64,000 nucleotides of DNA from Thermodesulfatator atlanticus DSM 21156 (GCF_000421585.1 NZ_ATXH01000012.1:1-64000), one strand, 5' to 3'; shown: positions 17,682-27,286, counted from the stretch's first letter. A program made the numbers and translations. Notes: generated by a model from the letters alone, not told the origin.

Positions 17682-18409
17682 GCCATACCCTTAGCAATTT
17701 TAATGGCTTCGCGCAAATCAAGTGCTCCGGTGTAGATGGCCCGCCCGGTGATAACTCCTTCAAGGCCTTTTTCTTCAAGAGGGAGAAGCTTTTTTATGTC
17801 TTCAATGCTTGAAACCCCACCGGCAAGATATACCGGGAGGGAGACCGTCTCAAGAAGAGGCAAAACTCTCTTGAGATTTACACCTTCTTCAGTACCATCT
17901 CGCGTTATGTCTGTAAAAATAATGGCCCTGAGACCAGCATCTTCTAAAAGCTTGGCTAATTCAAGGTAGTGAATGGAGCTTTCACTGGTCCAGCCTTCAA
18001 CGGCAACATAGTCACCACGCACGTCAATACTTACCACTACGCGACCCGGGAAAAGACGGGCTGCTTCCCGGACAAGCTCAGGCTCCCTACAAGCAATGGT
18101 ACCGAGAATCACCCGGTCAACCCCGAGAGAAACATAATCTTCAATAGTGGCTAAATCTCTCACTCCACCACCTACTTCCACTGGCACAGAAATGCTTTTT
18201 GCGATCTGAGCAATCAAATTGCGATGCACGGCTTTGCCTTCTTTGGCCCCAGAAAGATCTACAATGTGAATCAGTTCTGCTCCGGCCTTTTCAAATTCTT
18301 TTGCTATGGCAACGGGATCTTCGCTATAAACAGTTTCTTTCTGATAGTCTCCCTGGTAAAGACGCACGCAGCGACCATCTTTTAAATCAATCGCAGGAAC
18401 CACCAGCAT
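17678..18409 (-). CDS. hisA: ProFAR isomerase (histidine biosynthesis)
   Basis: TIM-barrel enzyme that converts ProFAR to PRFAR, the fourth step of histidine synthesis. It begins MLVVPAIDLKDGRCVRL with the catalytic Asp, has VEVGGGVRD near residue 75, SIDVRGDYVAVEGW near 127-140 and VYLAGGVSS near 193. 243 aa is normal. It is separated from other his genes and co-transcribed with the RNB exonuclease. GGAGAAAACTC precedes the ATG. Confidence 0.95.
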   Translation of the reverse strand: MLVVPAIDLKDGRCVRLYQGDYQKETVYSEDPVAIAKEFEKAGAELIHIVDLSGAKEGKAVHRNLIAQIAKSISVPVEVGGGVRDLATIEDYVSLGVDRVILGTIACREPELVREAARLFPGRVVVSIDVRGDYVAVEGWTSESSIHYLELAKLLEDAGLRAIIFTDITRDGTEEGVNLKRVLPLLETVSLPVYLAGGVSSIEDIKKLLPLEEKGLEGVITGRAIYTGALDLREAIKIAKGMA

Positions 18410-18480
18410 GAGTTTTCTCCTTTTCTTTTAGGAATTTAACCAGTAAAATAGCAGAGAAGATAAATTATGAAAGCTTTTGC

Positions 18481-18508
18481 TTGACATCATTCTGAGAGGT
18501 TTTATTTT
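18481..18508 (+). promoter_or_regulatory. Candidate rho promoter; leader hairpin at 18550-18567
   Basis: TTGACA at 18481-18486 and TATTTT at 18503-18508 are 16 bp apart, about 90 bp before the rho ATG. The leader contains a hairpin at 18550-18567 (GCCTCCC/GGCAGGC with one C-C mismatch and loop TTTG) without a T-run. Rho is autoregulated through its leader in other bacteria; whether this hairpin matters is unknown. Confidence 0.45.
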
Positions 18509-18600
18509 TAAATTCGCCTGCTGAATATTCTTTATTGCTCTCCGAATGAGCCTCCCTTTGGGCAGGCGTCAAAGTCAAATTCCAAAAGAGGTGACTAGCA

Positions 18601-19959
18601 ATGTCTGAAACACAAGAAACAATTAAAGAAGCTGAAGTTGTCGAAGAAAAACCAGAAGAAATAGAGGCCCAGGAAGAACAGGAAGAGCCCAAAGAACCCC
18701 CTCCGCCACTTAGCCTTACAGAGCTTCGCAAAAAGACCCTTTCTGAGTTGCAGGAACTTGCCAAGGAATATGGAGTTGAAGGCCCGCTTTCCATGCGCAA
18801 GCAAGAAATTATCTACGCTATCATCCAGGCACACCTGGAACTTGGCGGTGAAGTTAGAGGTGAAGGGGTGCTCGAAGTTTTGCCTGAGGGATTTGGTTTC
18901 TTACGTTTTCCGGACTACAGCTATCTTCCTGGCCCAGACGACATATACGTATCTCCTTCTCAGATCAGACGTTTTAACCTGCGCACCGGAGATACTATTT
19001 TTGGGCTTATCCGCCCACCCAAAGAAGGTGAAAGATACTTTGCCTTGCTCAAAGTAGAAAAAATCAACTTTGAAGACCCAGAAAAAGCGCGTTTTAAAAT
19101 CCCTTTTGACAACCTGACACCGATTTATCCTAACGAATGGCTACGCCTTGAAACAGACCCTGATAATTTCTCAACACGCATCATTGATCTTTTTGTACCC
19201 ATTGGCAAAGGCCAGCGTGGGCTCATTGTGGCACCCCCACGCACCGGAAAAACCATGCTCCTTCAAAACATAGCCAACGGGATCGTGCGCAATCACCCAG
19301 AAGTCTATCTCATCATTCTCTTGATAGACGAACGCCCTGAAGAAGTAACAGATATGGAAAGAAGCGTTCCTAACGCTGAGGTGGTGAGCTCAACTTTTGA
19401 CGAACCCCCTCAGCGCCACACCCAGGTCGCAGAGATGGTAGTAGAGAAGGCCAAAAGGCTCGTGGAACACGGCCGCGACGTAGTTATTTTGCTCGACAGC
19501 TTAACCCGTCTGGCTCGCGCCTATAACACCGTAGTCCCTTCAAGCGGTAAGTTGCTCTCAGGCGGTATTGATGCCAACGCGCTACATAAGCCTAAAAGAT
19601 TCTTTGGGGCCGCCAGAAACATCGAAGAAGGCGGAAGCCTTACCATTATCGCCACATGCCTGGTTGATACCGGAAGTCGTATGGACGAGGTCATTTTTGA
19701 GGAATTCAAAGGCACTGGTAACATGGAAATTCATCTTGACCGCAAGCTTGCTGATCGCCGCATCTGGCCTGCCATTGATATTCACAAAAGCGGCACCCGT
19801 AAAGAAGAACTCCTGCTTCCGCAGGAAGTGCTTAACCGGGTCTGGATATTACGAAAACTTCTTTCACCCCTTAACCCGGTAGATTGCATGGAATTTCTCC
19901 TTGACAAAATGAAAGATACCAAAAACAATGCAGAATTCCTGGCGGCTATGAACAGGTAA
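18601..19959 (+). CDS. rho: Transcription termination factor Rho
   Basis: Hexameric RNA-dependent ATPase. After an acidic Glu/Pro-rich N-terminal extension (about residues 1-37), the Rho N-terminal and cold-shock RNA-binding domains (about 38-165, with GFGFLRF) precede the RecA-like ATPase. Walker A is [12 protein letters not shown] near 215 and Walker B is [13 protein letters not shown] near 238. 452 aa is slightly longer than E. coli Rho (419) because of the acidic extension. RBS AGAGGTG lies at 18587-18593. Confidence 0.97.
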   Translation: MSETQETIKEAEVVEEKPEEIEAQEEQEEPKEPPPPLSLTELRKKTLSELQELAKEYGVEGPLSMRKQEIIYAIIQAHLELGGEVRGEGVLEVLPEGFGFLRFPDYSYLPGPDDIYVSPSQIRRFNLRTGDTIFGLIRPPKEGERYFALLKVEKINFEDPEKARFKIPFDNLTPIYPNEWLRLETDPDNFSTRIIDLFVPIGKGQRGLIVAPPRTGKTMLLQNIANGIVRNHPEVYLIILLIDERPEEVTDMERSVPNAEVVSSTFDEPPQRHTQVAEMVVEKAKRLVEHGRDVVILLDSLTRLARAYNTVVPSSGKLLSGGIDANALHKPKRFFGAARNIEEGGSLTIIATCLVDTGSRMDEVIFEEFKGTGNMEIHLDRKLADRRIWPAIDIHKSGTRKEELLLPQEVLNRVWILRKLLSPLNPVDCMEFLLDKMKDTKNNAEFLAAMNR

Positions 19960-19968
19960 GTTCAACAT

Positions 19969-20226
19969 ATGCCGATAATAAGTAGATTTTTAGGAATTAT
20001 TATTTTTATGTACTATCGAGACCATTTGCCGCCACATTTTCATGCTAAATATGGTGAGTACGAGATTATCGTGGATATAAACACAGGAGTTGTAGAGGGA
20101 AAGTTTCCCAAAAGGGCTTTACGATTAGTACTTGAGTGGTATGAATTAAATAAAGAAGCACTGCTAAAAAACTGGGAAAAAATTCAAAAAGGAGAAGTTC
20201 CCGAACCAATTCCGCCGTTAGAGTAG
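19969..20226 (+). CDS. DUF4160 protein (toxin-antitoxin-like pair with DUF2442)
   Basis: An 85-aa protein with the family hallmark FYRDHLPPHFHAKYGEYE-type segment (here MYYRDHLPPHFHAKYGEYE, residues 14-32). DUF4160 genes are typically found directly before DUF2442 genes, as here, in pairs predicted to be toxin-antitoxin modules; direct experimental proof is limited. It lies 9 bp after rho, in a spot normally occupied by rpmE, suggesting insertion. Confidence 0.85.
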   Translation: MPIISRFLGIIIFMYYRDHLPPHFHAKYGEYEIIVDINTGVVEGKFPKRALRLVLEWYELNKEALLKNWEKIQKGEVPEPIPPLE

Positions 20227-20230
20227 AAAA

Positions 20231-20527
20231 ATGTTCACAAAGATAAAAAAAGCTCAATATATCGGAGATTATAAAATAAAGCTTCTTTTCGAAGACGGAA
20301 ACGAAGGCATAGTAGATCTTTCAAACAGCCTTGAAGGCAAAATATTTGAATCTCTAAAAGACAAAAACTTTTTTGCGAGGTTCAAGCTAGACGAAGAGTT
20401 GGGTACGGTTGTCTGGGAAAACGGGGCAGATTTTGCCCCTGAATACCTTTATTATTTGGCCTTTAAGGATCGGGAAGACTTACAGAAAAAAATTAGACAG
20501 TGGCATTTTGAAAATAAGGAGGGTTAA
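20231..20527 (+). CDS. DUF2442 protein (partner of DUF4160)
   Basis: 98 aa, beginning with the family pattern of a short beta-rich protein ([17 protein letters not shown]) and ending in the conserved [16 protein letters not shown] region. It is 4 bp downstream of the DUF4160 gene and 5 bp upstream of rpmE. The pair is presumed to be a toxin-antitoxin or small regulatory module; DUF2442 has been suggested to be DNA-binding. AGAAAAATG precedes the start, so initiation probably relies on coupling. Confidence 0.85.
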   Translation: MFTKIKKAQYIGDYKIKLLFEDGNEGIVDLSNSLEGKIFESLKDKNFFARFKLDEELGTVVWENGADFAPEYLYYLAFKDREDLQKKIRQWHFENKEG

Positions 20528-20532
20528 ATAAA

Positions 20533-20766
20533 ATGAAAAAGGGAATTCATCCGGAGTATCACAAAAAAGCGGTTGTTCGTTGCGCCTGCGGCAACGAAAT
20601 CATCGTGGGAAGCACTTTGGCTGAAATCAAAGTGGAAGTTTGCTCTAAGTGCCATCCTTTTTATACCGGAGAGCAGCGCATTCTGGATACCTCCGGGCGG
20701 GTAGATAAGTTTAAGAAAAAATACGCTGATTTTTATAAGAAACTCGAGAAAGAAAACAAAAAATAA
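20533..20766 (+). CDS. rpmE: 50S ribosomal protein L31 (zinc-binding form)
   Basis: 77 aa with MKKGIHPEY at the N-terminus and the four zinc ligands in RCACGNE (CxC) and [10 protein letters not shown] (CxxC), the C+ form of L31 that stores zinc. A strong AAGGAGGG ribosome-binding site lies within the end of the DUF2442 gene. rho-rpmE-prfA is a common bacterial order, here interrupted on both sides of rpmE by toxin-antitoxin material. Confidence 0.95.
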   Translation: MKKGIHPEYHKKAVVRCACGNEIIVGSTLAEIKVEVCSKCHPFYTGEQRILDTSGRVDKFKKKYADFYKKLEKENKK

Positions 20767-20771
20767 AAATC

Positions 20772-20945
20772 ATGAAAAAACTACATTTGCCAATTATTAT
20801 AGAACAGGACGAAGATGGTTATTACATAGTCAGTTGTCCTGTTTTTAAAGGATGTCATTCTTATGGAAAAACAATAGACGAAGCCCTAAAAAATATTAGA
20901 GAAGTTATTGAACTTTGTCTGGAAGAAGAAAAAGAAGTTACATAA
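20772..20945 (+). CDS. HicB-like antitoxin, short (57 aa)
   Basis: The sequence LPIIIEQDEDGYYIVSCPVFKGCHSYGKT and DEALKNIREVIELCLE (residues 6-51) is the degenerate RNase-H-like fold of HicB/UPF0150 antitoxins. It is too short for the usual HicB (about 65-75 aa or longer); the C-terminal 10-20 residues seem missing. It is followed in another frame by the C-terminal end of a HicA-like sequence, so this appears to be the left half of a deletion-damaged hicB-hicA locus. There is no clear ribosome-binding site. Confidence 0.65.
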   Translation: MKKLHLPIIIEQDEDGYYIVSCPVFKGCHSYGKTIDEALKNIREVIELCLEEEKEVT

Positions 20946-21048
20946 AGGATGCGATATACCAAAGGGTTTATTAAGAAAAATAATTAGGGAAGATTTAGAC
21001 CTGAGTTTAGAAGAATTTGTTTTACTTTGGCAAAAATTCAAAAAATAG
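20938..21048 (+). pseudogene. HicA toxin C-terminal remnant
   Basis: In the frame +1 relative to hicB, the DNA encodes LHKGCDIPKGLLRKII then REDLDLSLEEFVLLW and a stop at 21046-21048. This matches the end of HicA toxins, where H-x-x-x-IPxGLLRxIxR is followed by a sLeEFl helix. There is no start codon, and the N-terminal about 45 residues, including the catalytic His strand, are absent. The overlap with the hicB end is explained by one internal deletion joining the two genes. Confidence 0.6.
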
Positions 21049-21064
21049 CTTAAAAAAATAAAAT

Positions 21065-22168
21065 ATGGGATTTGCAACACATTACCTTAAAAAACTAGAC
21101 GCTGTAGAAAAGCGTTTTGAAGAGCTTACCACCCAGCTGGCTGACCCAGCGGTGGTAAACGACAGGGAAAAATACACCCAAATTGCCCGTGAACACGCTG
21201 ATCTCTCCGAGATCGTTGAAACTTACCGGGAATATAAAAAAGTTCTCCAAAACATCGCAGATAATAAAGAACTTGCTGAAGACCAGGACGAAGAGCTGGC
21301 CAAGCTTGCCCGAGAAGAACTCAAAGAGCTTGAAGCCCGTCGCGAAGAGCTTGAAAAGCGCCTTATGCTTCTTTTGGTGCCCAAAGATCCTAACGACGAA
21401 AAGAATATCATGCTTGAAATCCGGGCAGGCACAGGCGGAGAAGAAGCTGCCCTTTTTGCTGCAGACCTTTTCCGCATGTACAGCCGCTATGCTGAACGCA
21501 AAGGCTGGAAGGTTGAAATCCTTGATGTTAATCCCACAGGCCTGGGTGGTTTCAAAGAGATCGTTGCCATGATTAAAGGAAAAGGCGCTTATAGCCGTCT
21601 GAAATACGAAAGCGGCGTACATCGTGTACAGCGCATCCCTGAAACAGAAAGCGGCGGACGTATTCATACTTCTGCGGTTACGGTGGCTGTGCTCCCTGAG
21701 GCAGAAGAAGTCGATGTTGAGATTCGTCCTGAAGATCTCAAAATTGACACCATGCGGGCAAGTGGCGCAGGTGGCCAGCACGTCAATAAGACCGAAAGCG
21801 CGGTGCGCATAACCCACATCCCCACGGGCATCGTGGTTTATTGTGCTAACGAACGCTCACAGCACCAGAACCGCGCCAAGGCCATGCAAATTCTACGTAC
21901 CCGCCTTTATGAAATAAAATTGCGCGAGCAAGAAGAAAAAATTCAGGCGGAAAGGCGCAGCCAAGTTGGCAGTGGCGATCGGAGTGAACGCATCCGCACG
22001 TACAATTACCCGCAAAACCGCATCACAGACCACCGCATCGGTCTTACGCTTTATAGGCTTGAACAGGTTCTTGATGGCGAACTTGACGATATTATCGACA
22101 GCCTCATTACTTACTACCAGACAGAAGCCCTAAAAGAACACGAAGACGACGTGGAAAAGGCCGCCTAA
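21065..22168 (+). CDS. prfA: Peptide chain release factor 1
   Basis: Recognises UAA and UAG. The catalytic loop is [16 protein letters not shown] near residue 235, and the recognition segment reads [12 protein letters not shown] with the P-x-T tripeptide of RF1, not the SPF of RF2. An N-terminal coiled coil is rich in Glu/Lys. 367 aa is slightly longer than E. coli RF1 (360). The start at 21065 has no strong ribosome-binding site. The stop overlaps the next start (TAATG). Because UGA is recoded in this organism (see selD), RF2 would be the competing factor. Confidence 0.96.
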   Translation: MGFATHYLKKLDAVEKRFEELTTQLADPAVVNDREKYTQIAREHADLSEIVETYREYKKVLQNIADNKELAEDQDEELAKLAREELKELEARREELEKRLMLLLVPKDPNDEKNIMLEIRAGTGGEEAALFAADLFRMYSRYAERKGWKVEILDVNPTGLGGFKEIVAMIKGKGAYSRLKYESGVHRVQRIPETESGGRIHTSAVTVAVLPEAEEVDVEIRPEDLKIDTMRASGAGGQHVNKTESAVRITHIPTGIVVYCANERSQHQNRAKAMQILRTRLYEIKLREQEEKIQAERRSQVGSGDRSERIRTYNYPQNRITDHRIGLTLYRLEQVLDGELDDIIDSLITYYQTEALKEHEDDVEKAA

Positions 22169-22518
22169 TGACGCTGCAGATCAACTCTTATAGCTTTGGG
22201 CGCACAGAAATAAACGGAAAGACCTACACCAGCGATTTGAAAATAATAAACGGCCAGGTTGTGCCCAATTGGTGGCGCAAGGATGGCCATCACCTTTACC
22301 CCGAAGACATAAAAGACATCCTTTCTTCAGACTGTGAAGTACTTGTCGTTGGCACCGGAGCTTATGGCGTAATGAAAATAGACCAGGCGGTCAAAGATGC
22401 CTGCGCTCAAAAGGGGATTAAGCTTGAAGCATATAAAACGGAAGAGGCGGTAAAACGTTTCAACAAGCTTTCTGCCTCAGGAGTAAAAGTCGCCGGGGCC
22501 TTTCATCTTACCTGTTAA
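22168..22518 (+). CDS. Mth938-like domain protein (DUF498)
   Basis: A 116-aa single-domain protein of the Mth938/AAMDC family, recognised by INGKTYTSDLKIINGQVVP, WWRKDGHHLYPEDI and VLVVGTGAYGVM. The fold is known from structural genomics; bacterial function is unassigned. It is translationally coupled to prfA (one-base overlap) and has an 11-bp convergent overlap with the HU gene. Confidence 0.88.
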   Translation: MTLQINSYSFGRTEINGKTYTSDLKIINGQVVPNWWRKDGHHLYPEDIKDILSSDCEVLVVGTGAYGVMKIDQAVKDACAQKGIKLEAYKTEEAVKRFNKLSASGVKVAGAFHLTC

Positions 22519-22783
22519 TCCTTTCGAGTAGCTTCTTGCTTGGCTTAAAACGCAGGCGCACTTTACCAGAAAGAATCTTTTTCTCTCCTGTGCGCGGATT
22601 AAAAAAATTTCGCTCGTGATATTCTTTTACTTCAAAACTGCCAAAATTTTGAAAAACAACTTTTTCTCCCCGTAGAAGTTCACTTTCAAGGGTTTCAAAA
22701 AAGGCATCCACATACAGCTTGGCTTTGCGTTTGCTTATCTTTAGTTCCTGGGAAAGCTTTTCAACTAAATCACTTTTACGCAT
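22508..22783 (-). CDS. HU/IHF-family DNA-binding protein
   Basis: 91-aa histone-like protein: a helical N-terminus (MRKSDLVEKLSQELKISKRKA) and the beta-arm signature GSFEVKEYHERNFFNPRTGE around residue 50-68. NPRTGEKK fits HU/IHF arms. The start is the ATG at 22783, overlapping the Hsp70 gene by 8 bp; a TTG lies one codon earlier. It is the last gene of the Hsp70-HU unit. Confidence 0.93.
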   Translation of the reverse strand: MRKSDLVEKLSQELKISKRKAKLYVDAFFETLESELLRGEKVVFQNFGSFEVKEYHERNFFNPRTGEKKILSGKVRLRFKPSKKLLERINR

Positions 22784-25526
22784 CAAGCTTAAGCCCTAGA
22801 GGTAGGGTTTCGCCAAAAAGCCTGGTTCGTTCTTGGCTTGCCACGGGCATGGCCTCTTTTAGCGGACGCAAAAACTCTTCTGAAATATCTAAAACTTCGC
22901 GACAAAAATCAAAAACTTCCTGGCGTATCTCTTCGGGAAGATCACGCACCCTGTCTCCCGTAAGTCTCGCAATGTTTACAAGAGCCTCCACCCAGAGGTT
23001 GGCAATCTTTGCCTTGGGAGATTTTTTCCGTAAAAAGGAAAGAATTTCTTTAAGTATTCTATTTACTACTGACGATGGGATCACCCGATCTGCCGGACCA
23101 TACAGTAACTCTCTTGCCAAAAGCCTTGACAGCACAAAAATAAAAAGCCGGTCACCCTTCTTAAGGGCCTGGGGCAAGGCAACTTCGGCAAGTTTTATTT
23201 TTATTTCCACAGGGATTCTTTCAAGGTTTGCCACACAAAGCCAGATCTCGCGGCGCTCCTGAGGAGAGGTCTTCTCGGGCTTTTTCCCCTTGGCCGGCAA
23301 GACATACGGCCTGAGCTTGGCAAAGAGTTGTTCCTGCTTGCCACGGTTTAGCCCGCCAGCTACCCGGCGCCAGAAGATCCACCATTCAAGATTTACAGCT
23401 TTATCAGTGCGGTGTTCAATCCCCGAAAAATATAGCCCCCATATTTGCCTTATCCGAAAAGGATCAGAGGCTTCACCATATCCCGGGCGCAGGAAAAAAC
23501 CTACCAAATTAAACCACCGGGCTTCATGTGCTGCTGATTTTAAACGCAGATGCTGGTTTTCGATGAGAAAGTCTGCAAGATGCCTGAGCACTAAGAGCGG
23601 AAAACGATCCCTTTCCATCTCAAAAATTTCTTCTAAGCGATTCATTACCTTGGGCAAAAGGATTTGATTATTGAAGGCCTCAAGCAAAAAGTCTCTTGCC
23701 TTACTAAGGCGCTCTTCCTCAACAGGTGATATTTCTTCTTTCTTTTCTTGCGCTATTAAAACGCCTTCAGGAGTTTCTGAGATTTTTTTCTCTTCCCCGC
23801 GCAGGTTAAATTGAAGGCGCCAGCGATGGGGGCTCTCAAGACTTGCGCAATAAGTTTCAAGCACCCCCACCTCGGAAAGATGCACTTCGATGTTGACAGG
23901 AATCTCCTTAACGCCGCTTTTACGCCCAAATTTAAGAAGAGTGGTAAGGGGAGGCAAAGAGGCAAAGTCCTCGTTAAGGCTCACTATGTCTCCCAAAGCG
24001 TCATCTCGCAGCGAAGAGGTATAAAGGGGGAACTTAACCGGACGATTGGTTAGCACCCGAAAAGTCCGCGGCAGAACTAAATGTTCGCCTTCTTTGGTGC
24101 CCTTGGGGGCAATGCAAACCGCCTTTGAGGACTTGTTTTCTTCTATCCCAAGGTAATAAGCCCGCGGAAGCCCGCCTCCCACCCGTATACCAAGACCTTG
24201 TTTTACCAAGCCGTAATACGCTGCGCCTACTGCTACCGCAAGGTCAAGGGAGACGGTTTCAAGGGTTTTCAGATTCGTGTGCTCAAACCAGCGGGAAAGC
24301 TCCTGGCAAATACGCTTGCGTAAAACTTCGGGCTTTAGCGCGCCACCGTTAAAAAGAACCACGTCTATTTTTTCTATTCCCTGCTTAAAAAGAAATGCTG
24401 CCAGGTGTTTGGTAATGGCGGATTCTCGGGCATAAGGGAGCCCCCATTCTCTCATGCCCCTTGGCACTGACTCAACACGTTTTAAACTCTGGTTATAGGA
24501 AACCTCTGGGAAAAATTCTTTTTCAATCAACGCCAGCACTTCTTCGCGTTTTACTTTGGCAACTAAAGTGTCAGCAATAAGGGCGCGCCCACGCCCTGGA
24601 AGCCTTATGGCGTCTTCCTCTGGGGCATCTGGTGAAAGCAGGCGTTCTTTGAGCTCACGGCAAAGGAAAGTAAGGGTCTGAAAGCGAGCAAAATCAAGGC
24701 GTTTTACTGGAAGCCTGCGCTCAACCAAACGCGCAAGAGCAAGGTCGATATTGTCTCCCCCAAGGAGGATGTGGTCTCCCACAGCAATGCGCTCAAGCTC
24801 AAGCTCCATAGGGCCCTCTCTTACTTCCACCACGGTAAAATCGCTGGTACCGCCGCCAACATCAACAACCAGGAGCCGTTCTCCTGCTTTTAGGTGCTGG
24901 TCCCAGTCTTTTTCGTGCTGGGAAAGCCAGGCATAAAGCGCAGCAGTTGGTTCCTCAAGAAGGATGACTTCAAGGCCCGCCATTTCCGCAGCCTTAAGGG
25001 TGAGCTCACGGGCTACCTCGTCAAAAGAGGCCGGCACCGTGAGAATAATGATTTGGTTCTCAAGCCGCGCTTCGGGATCATCCTTAGCCATTTCGTAATT
25101 CCAGGCCTCTTTGAGGTGCTCAAGATACCGGGCAGAGGCCTCCACCGGGGAGACCTTTTCAATTTCATCTCCTGCACCCCAGGGAAGAATTTTAGCGGTA
25201 CGGTCCACCCCACCATGGCAAAGCCAGCTTTTGGCTGAAGAAACAAGATGAGAAGGGACAAGAGCCCCGTGATCCCGCGCATAGGTGCCTACGGCGAAAC
25301 GTCGGCCAGGAGCCCACGGAAGGCTTAAGTCCTCGTCTGCTTCAAATTTTCCTGGCAAATAAAGAAACGAGGGCAGCGTTTCTCTTTTTCCAAGCCGCCC
25401 GGCCCCTACCAATTGGGGTATCTGAAATATGTTTACCTTAAGCGCTGGCCCTGTGTCTTTAAGATCAACATAGGCCAGCGCACAATTGGTGGTCCCTAAG
25501 TCAATCCCGATTACGTAGCGTGCCAT
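22776..25526 (-). CDS. Large Hsp70-family protein with DUF3731 C-terminal region
   Basis: A 916-aa DnaK-like protein, about 280 aa longer than DnaK. The actin-like ATPase has the phosphate-1 loop GIDLGTTNCALAYV (6-19), phosphate-2 VVDVGGGTSDFTVV (about 230) and the adenosine motif VLFNGGALKPEV (about 395). A short beta region follows, then a long alpha-helical C-terminal part (about 590-910) matching the DUF3731 region of this Hsp70 subgroup. No J-protein or GrpE gene is adjacent. Clients are unknown. It overlaps the HU gene by 8 bp. Confidence 0.88.
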   Translation of the reverse strand: MARYVIGIDLGTTNCALAYVDLKDTGPALKVNIFQIPQLVGAGRLGKRETLPSFLYLPGKFEADEDLSLPWAPGRRFAVGTYARDHGALVPSHLVSSAKSWLCHGGVDRTAKILPWGAGDEIEKVSPVEASARYLEHLKEAWNYEMAKDDPEARLENQIIILTVPASFDEVARELTLKAAEMAGLEVILLEEPTAALYAWLSQHEKDWDQHLKAGERLLVVDVGGGTSDFTVVEVREGPMELELERIAVGDHILLGGDNIDLALARLVERRLPVKRLDFARFQTLTFLCRELKERLLSPDAPEEDAIRLPGRGRALIADTLVAKVKREEVLALIEKEFFPEVSYNQSLKRVESVPRGMREWGLPYARESAITKHLAAFLFKQGIEKIDVVLFNGGALKPEVLRKRICQELSRWFEHTNLKTLETVSLDLAVAVGAAYYGLVKQGLGIRVGGGLPRAYYLGIEENKSSKAVCIAPKGTKEGEHLVLPRTFRVLTNRPVKFPLYTSSLRDDALGDIVSLNEDFASLPPLTTLLKFGRKSGVKEIPVNIEVHLSEVGVLETYCASLESPHRWRLQFNLRGEEKKISETPEGVLIAQEKKEEISPVEEERLSKARDFLLEAFNNQILLPKVMNRLEEIFEMERDRFPLLVLRHLADFLIENQHLRLKSAAHEARWFNLVGFFLRPGYGEASDPFRIRQIWGLYFSGIEHRTDKAVNLEWWIFWRRVAGGLNRGKQEQLFAKLRPYVLPAKGKKPEKTSPQERREIWLCVANLERIPVEIKIKLAEVALPQALKKGDRLFIFVLSRLLARELLYGPADRVIPSSVVNRILKEILSFLRKKSPKAKIANLWVEALVNIARLTGDRVRDLPEEIRQEVFDFCREVLDISEEFLRPLKEAMPVASQERTRLFGETLPLGLKLDA

Positions 25527-25546
25527 TTACCTCTATGAGCTCCTTT

Positions 25547-27202
25547 TTAGGTAACCGCTTTTTTAGCTAGCTCGGCCTTAAGTTCTTCACCCTTGGTGCG
25601 ATATGCTTCCAGCCGGTTTAAGGCGTTCACCAGAGCTTTTAGGCCAGCGGCGACAATGTCATAATCTTTTCCAAGGCCTGCCACACGTTTGCCCTGATAA
25701 TCCTCAAGCACCACGCCACAAACCCCCAGGGATTCCGTGCCCTTGCCCACGGCATCTATGTGAAAATCGATGAGCCGCAAGTCTTTTTCGGTAGAGGGTT
25801 TATTTTCAGCGGTACCCATAAAATTGTAGCCTAATGCTTTGGCTATCGCCTTGAAAGCAGCATCGATTGAACCAACGCCTACGGTAAAGGCCGTGCGCGT
25901 GTCTTTTTCCTGGTCAAGGATTTCTACCTGGGCCAGGGGTTTTAAAGGAGCGCCATACAGACTTGAGACGTATGCTGCTCTTACTTTGTAGCGGTATTGC
26001 TCCTCAAGAAATTCATCAAGCACCACTCCTTCTAAGTATTCATCATGAACCGTGCGCAAAACGTCTTTTATTTCCTGACGGAAACGTTCAAAAATTTTGG
26101 CCAGGTCTTCGGGAGAAAGCTTCCAGCCGCGGCTTTCCAGCTTGAATTTCACCGCATGACGCCCGGAGTGTTTGCCAAGCACAATGGCGCTTCCTGTCCA
26201 GCCGACTTCTTTGGGGTCCATGATTTCGTAAGTGCCCCGATGCATAATGACACCGTGCTGGTGGATACCTGATTCATGAGCAAAGGCGTTAGCCCCCACG
26301 ATAGCCTTGTTAGGCTGCACCATCATGCCCGTGAGCTTTGAAACTAACTGGCTGGTAGGCACTATTTGCGTGGTGTCTATTCTGGTTTCAAGGGGGGTGC
26401 CGAGTGTTTTTTCAAAAAAGTCGCGCCTTATCTTAAGGGCCATGACAATTTCTTCAAGGGCTGCATTGCCTGCTCTTTCTCCGATGCCGTTTATGGTGCA
26501 TTCCACCTGGCGTGCCCCGGCAAGCAGCGCTGAAAGGGAATTTGCCACAGCCAGACCCAAATCATTGTGACAGTGCACGCTAAAACAAACCTCGCCGCTT
26601 GCAAAGCGATCGTAAAGATCTGCCTGTTTAAGGGCTTCTACCAGATAAGAAATAAGTTCATAATACTCCTGGGGCACGGTATATCCCACGGTATCCGGGA
26701 TATTGACCGTAACAGCCCCTGCCTTTATCACCTCGACAACCACCTGGGCCAGATAATCCCAGTTGCTTCTGGTGGCGTCTTCTGCGGAAAATTCAACAAA
26801 AGGGGTGTATTTTTTGGCATGTTTTACCGCCTGGACTGCAAGCTCAAGAACCTGCTCACGGGTTTTGCGCAATTTGTATTGAAGATGAATATCAGAGGTT
26901 GCGATAAAAGTATGAATTCGTGGTGCCGCTGCATTTTTAATGGCTTCCCAGGCGGTGTCGATGTCTTTTTCATTGGCGCGAGCAAGGGCGGCCACCTGAA
27001 CATCTCTCACAGTCTCTGCTATTGCTTTGACACCCTCAAAGTCTCCTGGTGAGGCCACAGGAAAGCCCGCTTCAATAACATCAACTTGCAGGCGTTCAAG
27101 GGCGCGCGCTATTTCTTTTTTATCCTCTACGGTCAACGATACGCCTGGAGACTGTTCTCCGTCACGCAAGGTTGTATCAAATATATAAACACGGGAAATC
27201 AT
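25547..27202 (-). CDS. leuA: 2-isopropylmalate synthase
   Basis: Condenses acetyl-CoA with 2-oxoisovalerate, the first step of leucine synthesis. The catalytic TIM barrel has FDTTLRDGEQSPGVSL near the N-terminus, HCHNDLGLAVANS near 205 and GIGERAGNAALEEIVMAL near 235. The C-terminal leucine-sensing LeuA dimer domain occupies about 400-535. The ATG at 27202 has AAGGAGGTG upstream (27206-27214), which decides the start over an in-frame codon at 27244. 551 aa is slightly long for the family. No leader peptide rich in Leu codons was seen upstream. Confidence 0.95.
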   Translation of the reverse strand: MISRVYIFDTTLRDGEQSPGVSLTVEDKKEIARALERLQVDVIEAGFPVASPGDFEGVKAIAETVRDVQVAALARANEKDIDTAWEAIKNAAAPRIHTFIATSDIHLQYKLRKTREQVLELAVQAVKHAKKYTPFVEFSAEDATRSNWDYLAQVVVEVIKAGAVTVNIPDTVGYTVPQEYYELISYLVEALKQADLYDRFASGEVCFSVHCHNDLGLAVANSLSALLAGARQVECTINGIGERAGNAALEEIVMALKIRRDFFEKTLGTPLETRIDTTQIVPTSQLVSKLTGMMVQPNKAIVGANAFAHESGIHQHGVIMHRGTYEIMDPKEVGWTGSAIVLGKHSGRHAVKFKLESRGWKLSPEDLAKIFERFRQEIKDVLRTVHDEYLEGVVLDEFLEEQYRYKVRAAYVSSLYGAPLKPLAQVEILDQEKDTRTAFTVGVGSIDAAFKAIAKALGYNFMGTAENKPSTEKDLRLIDFHIDAVGKGTESLGVCGVVLEDYQGKRVAGLGKDYDIVAAGLKALVNALNRLEAYRTKGEELKAELAKKAVT

Positions 27203-27286
27203 AAGCACCTCCTTCTCTTCCAAGCTTAATGTTTGAAAACCCAAAGGGCAATTTATTAGGTCTTTTTGGTCTTGGAAAGAAAAAAT

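Noticed and set aside
20886-21080. 64-aa minus-strand ORF opposite hicB/hicA remnant
   Set aside because: It is Phe/Asn-rich and is explained as the antisense of the A-rich HicB/HicA sequence.
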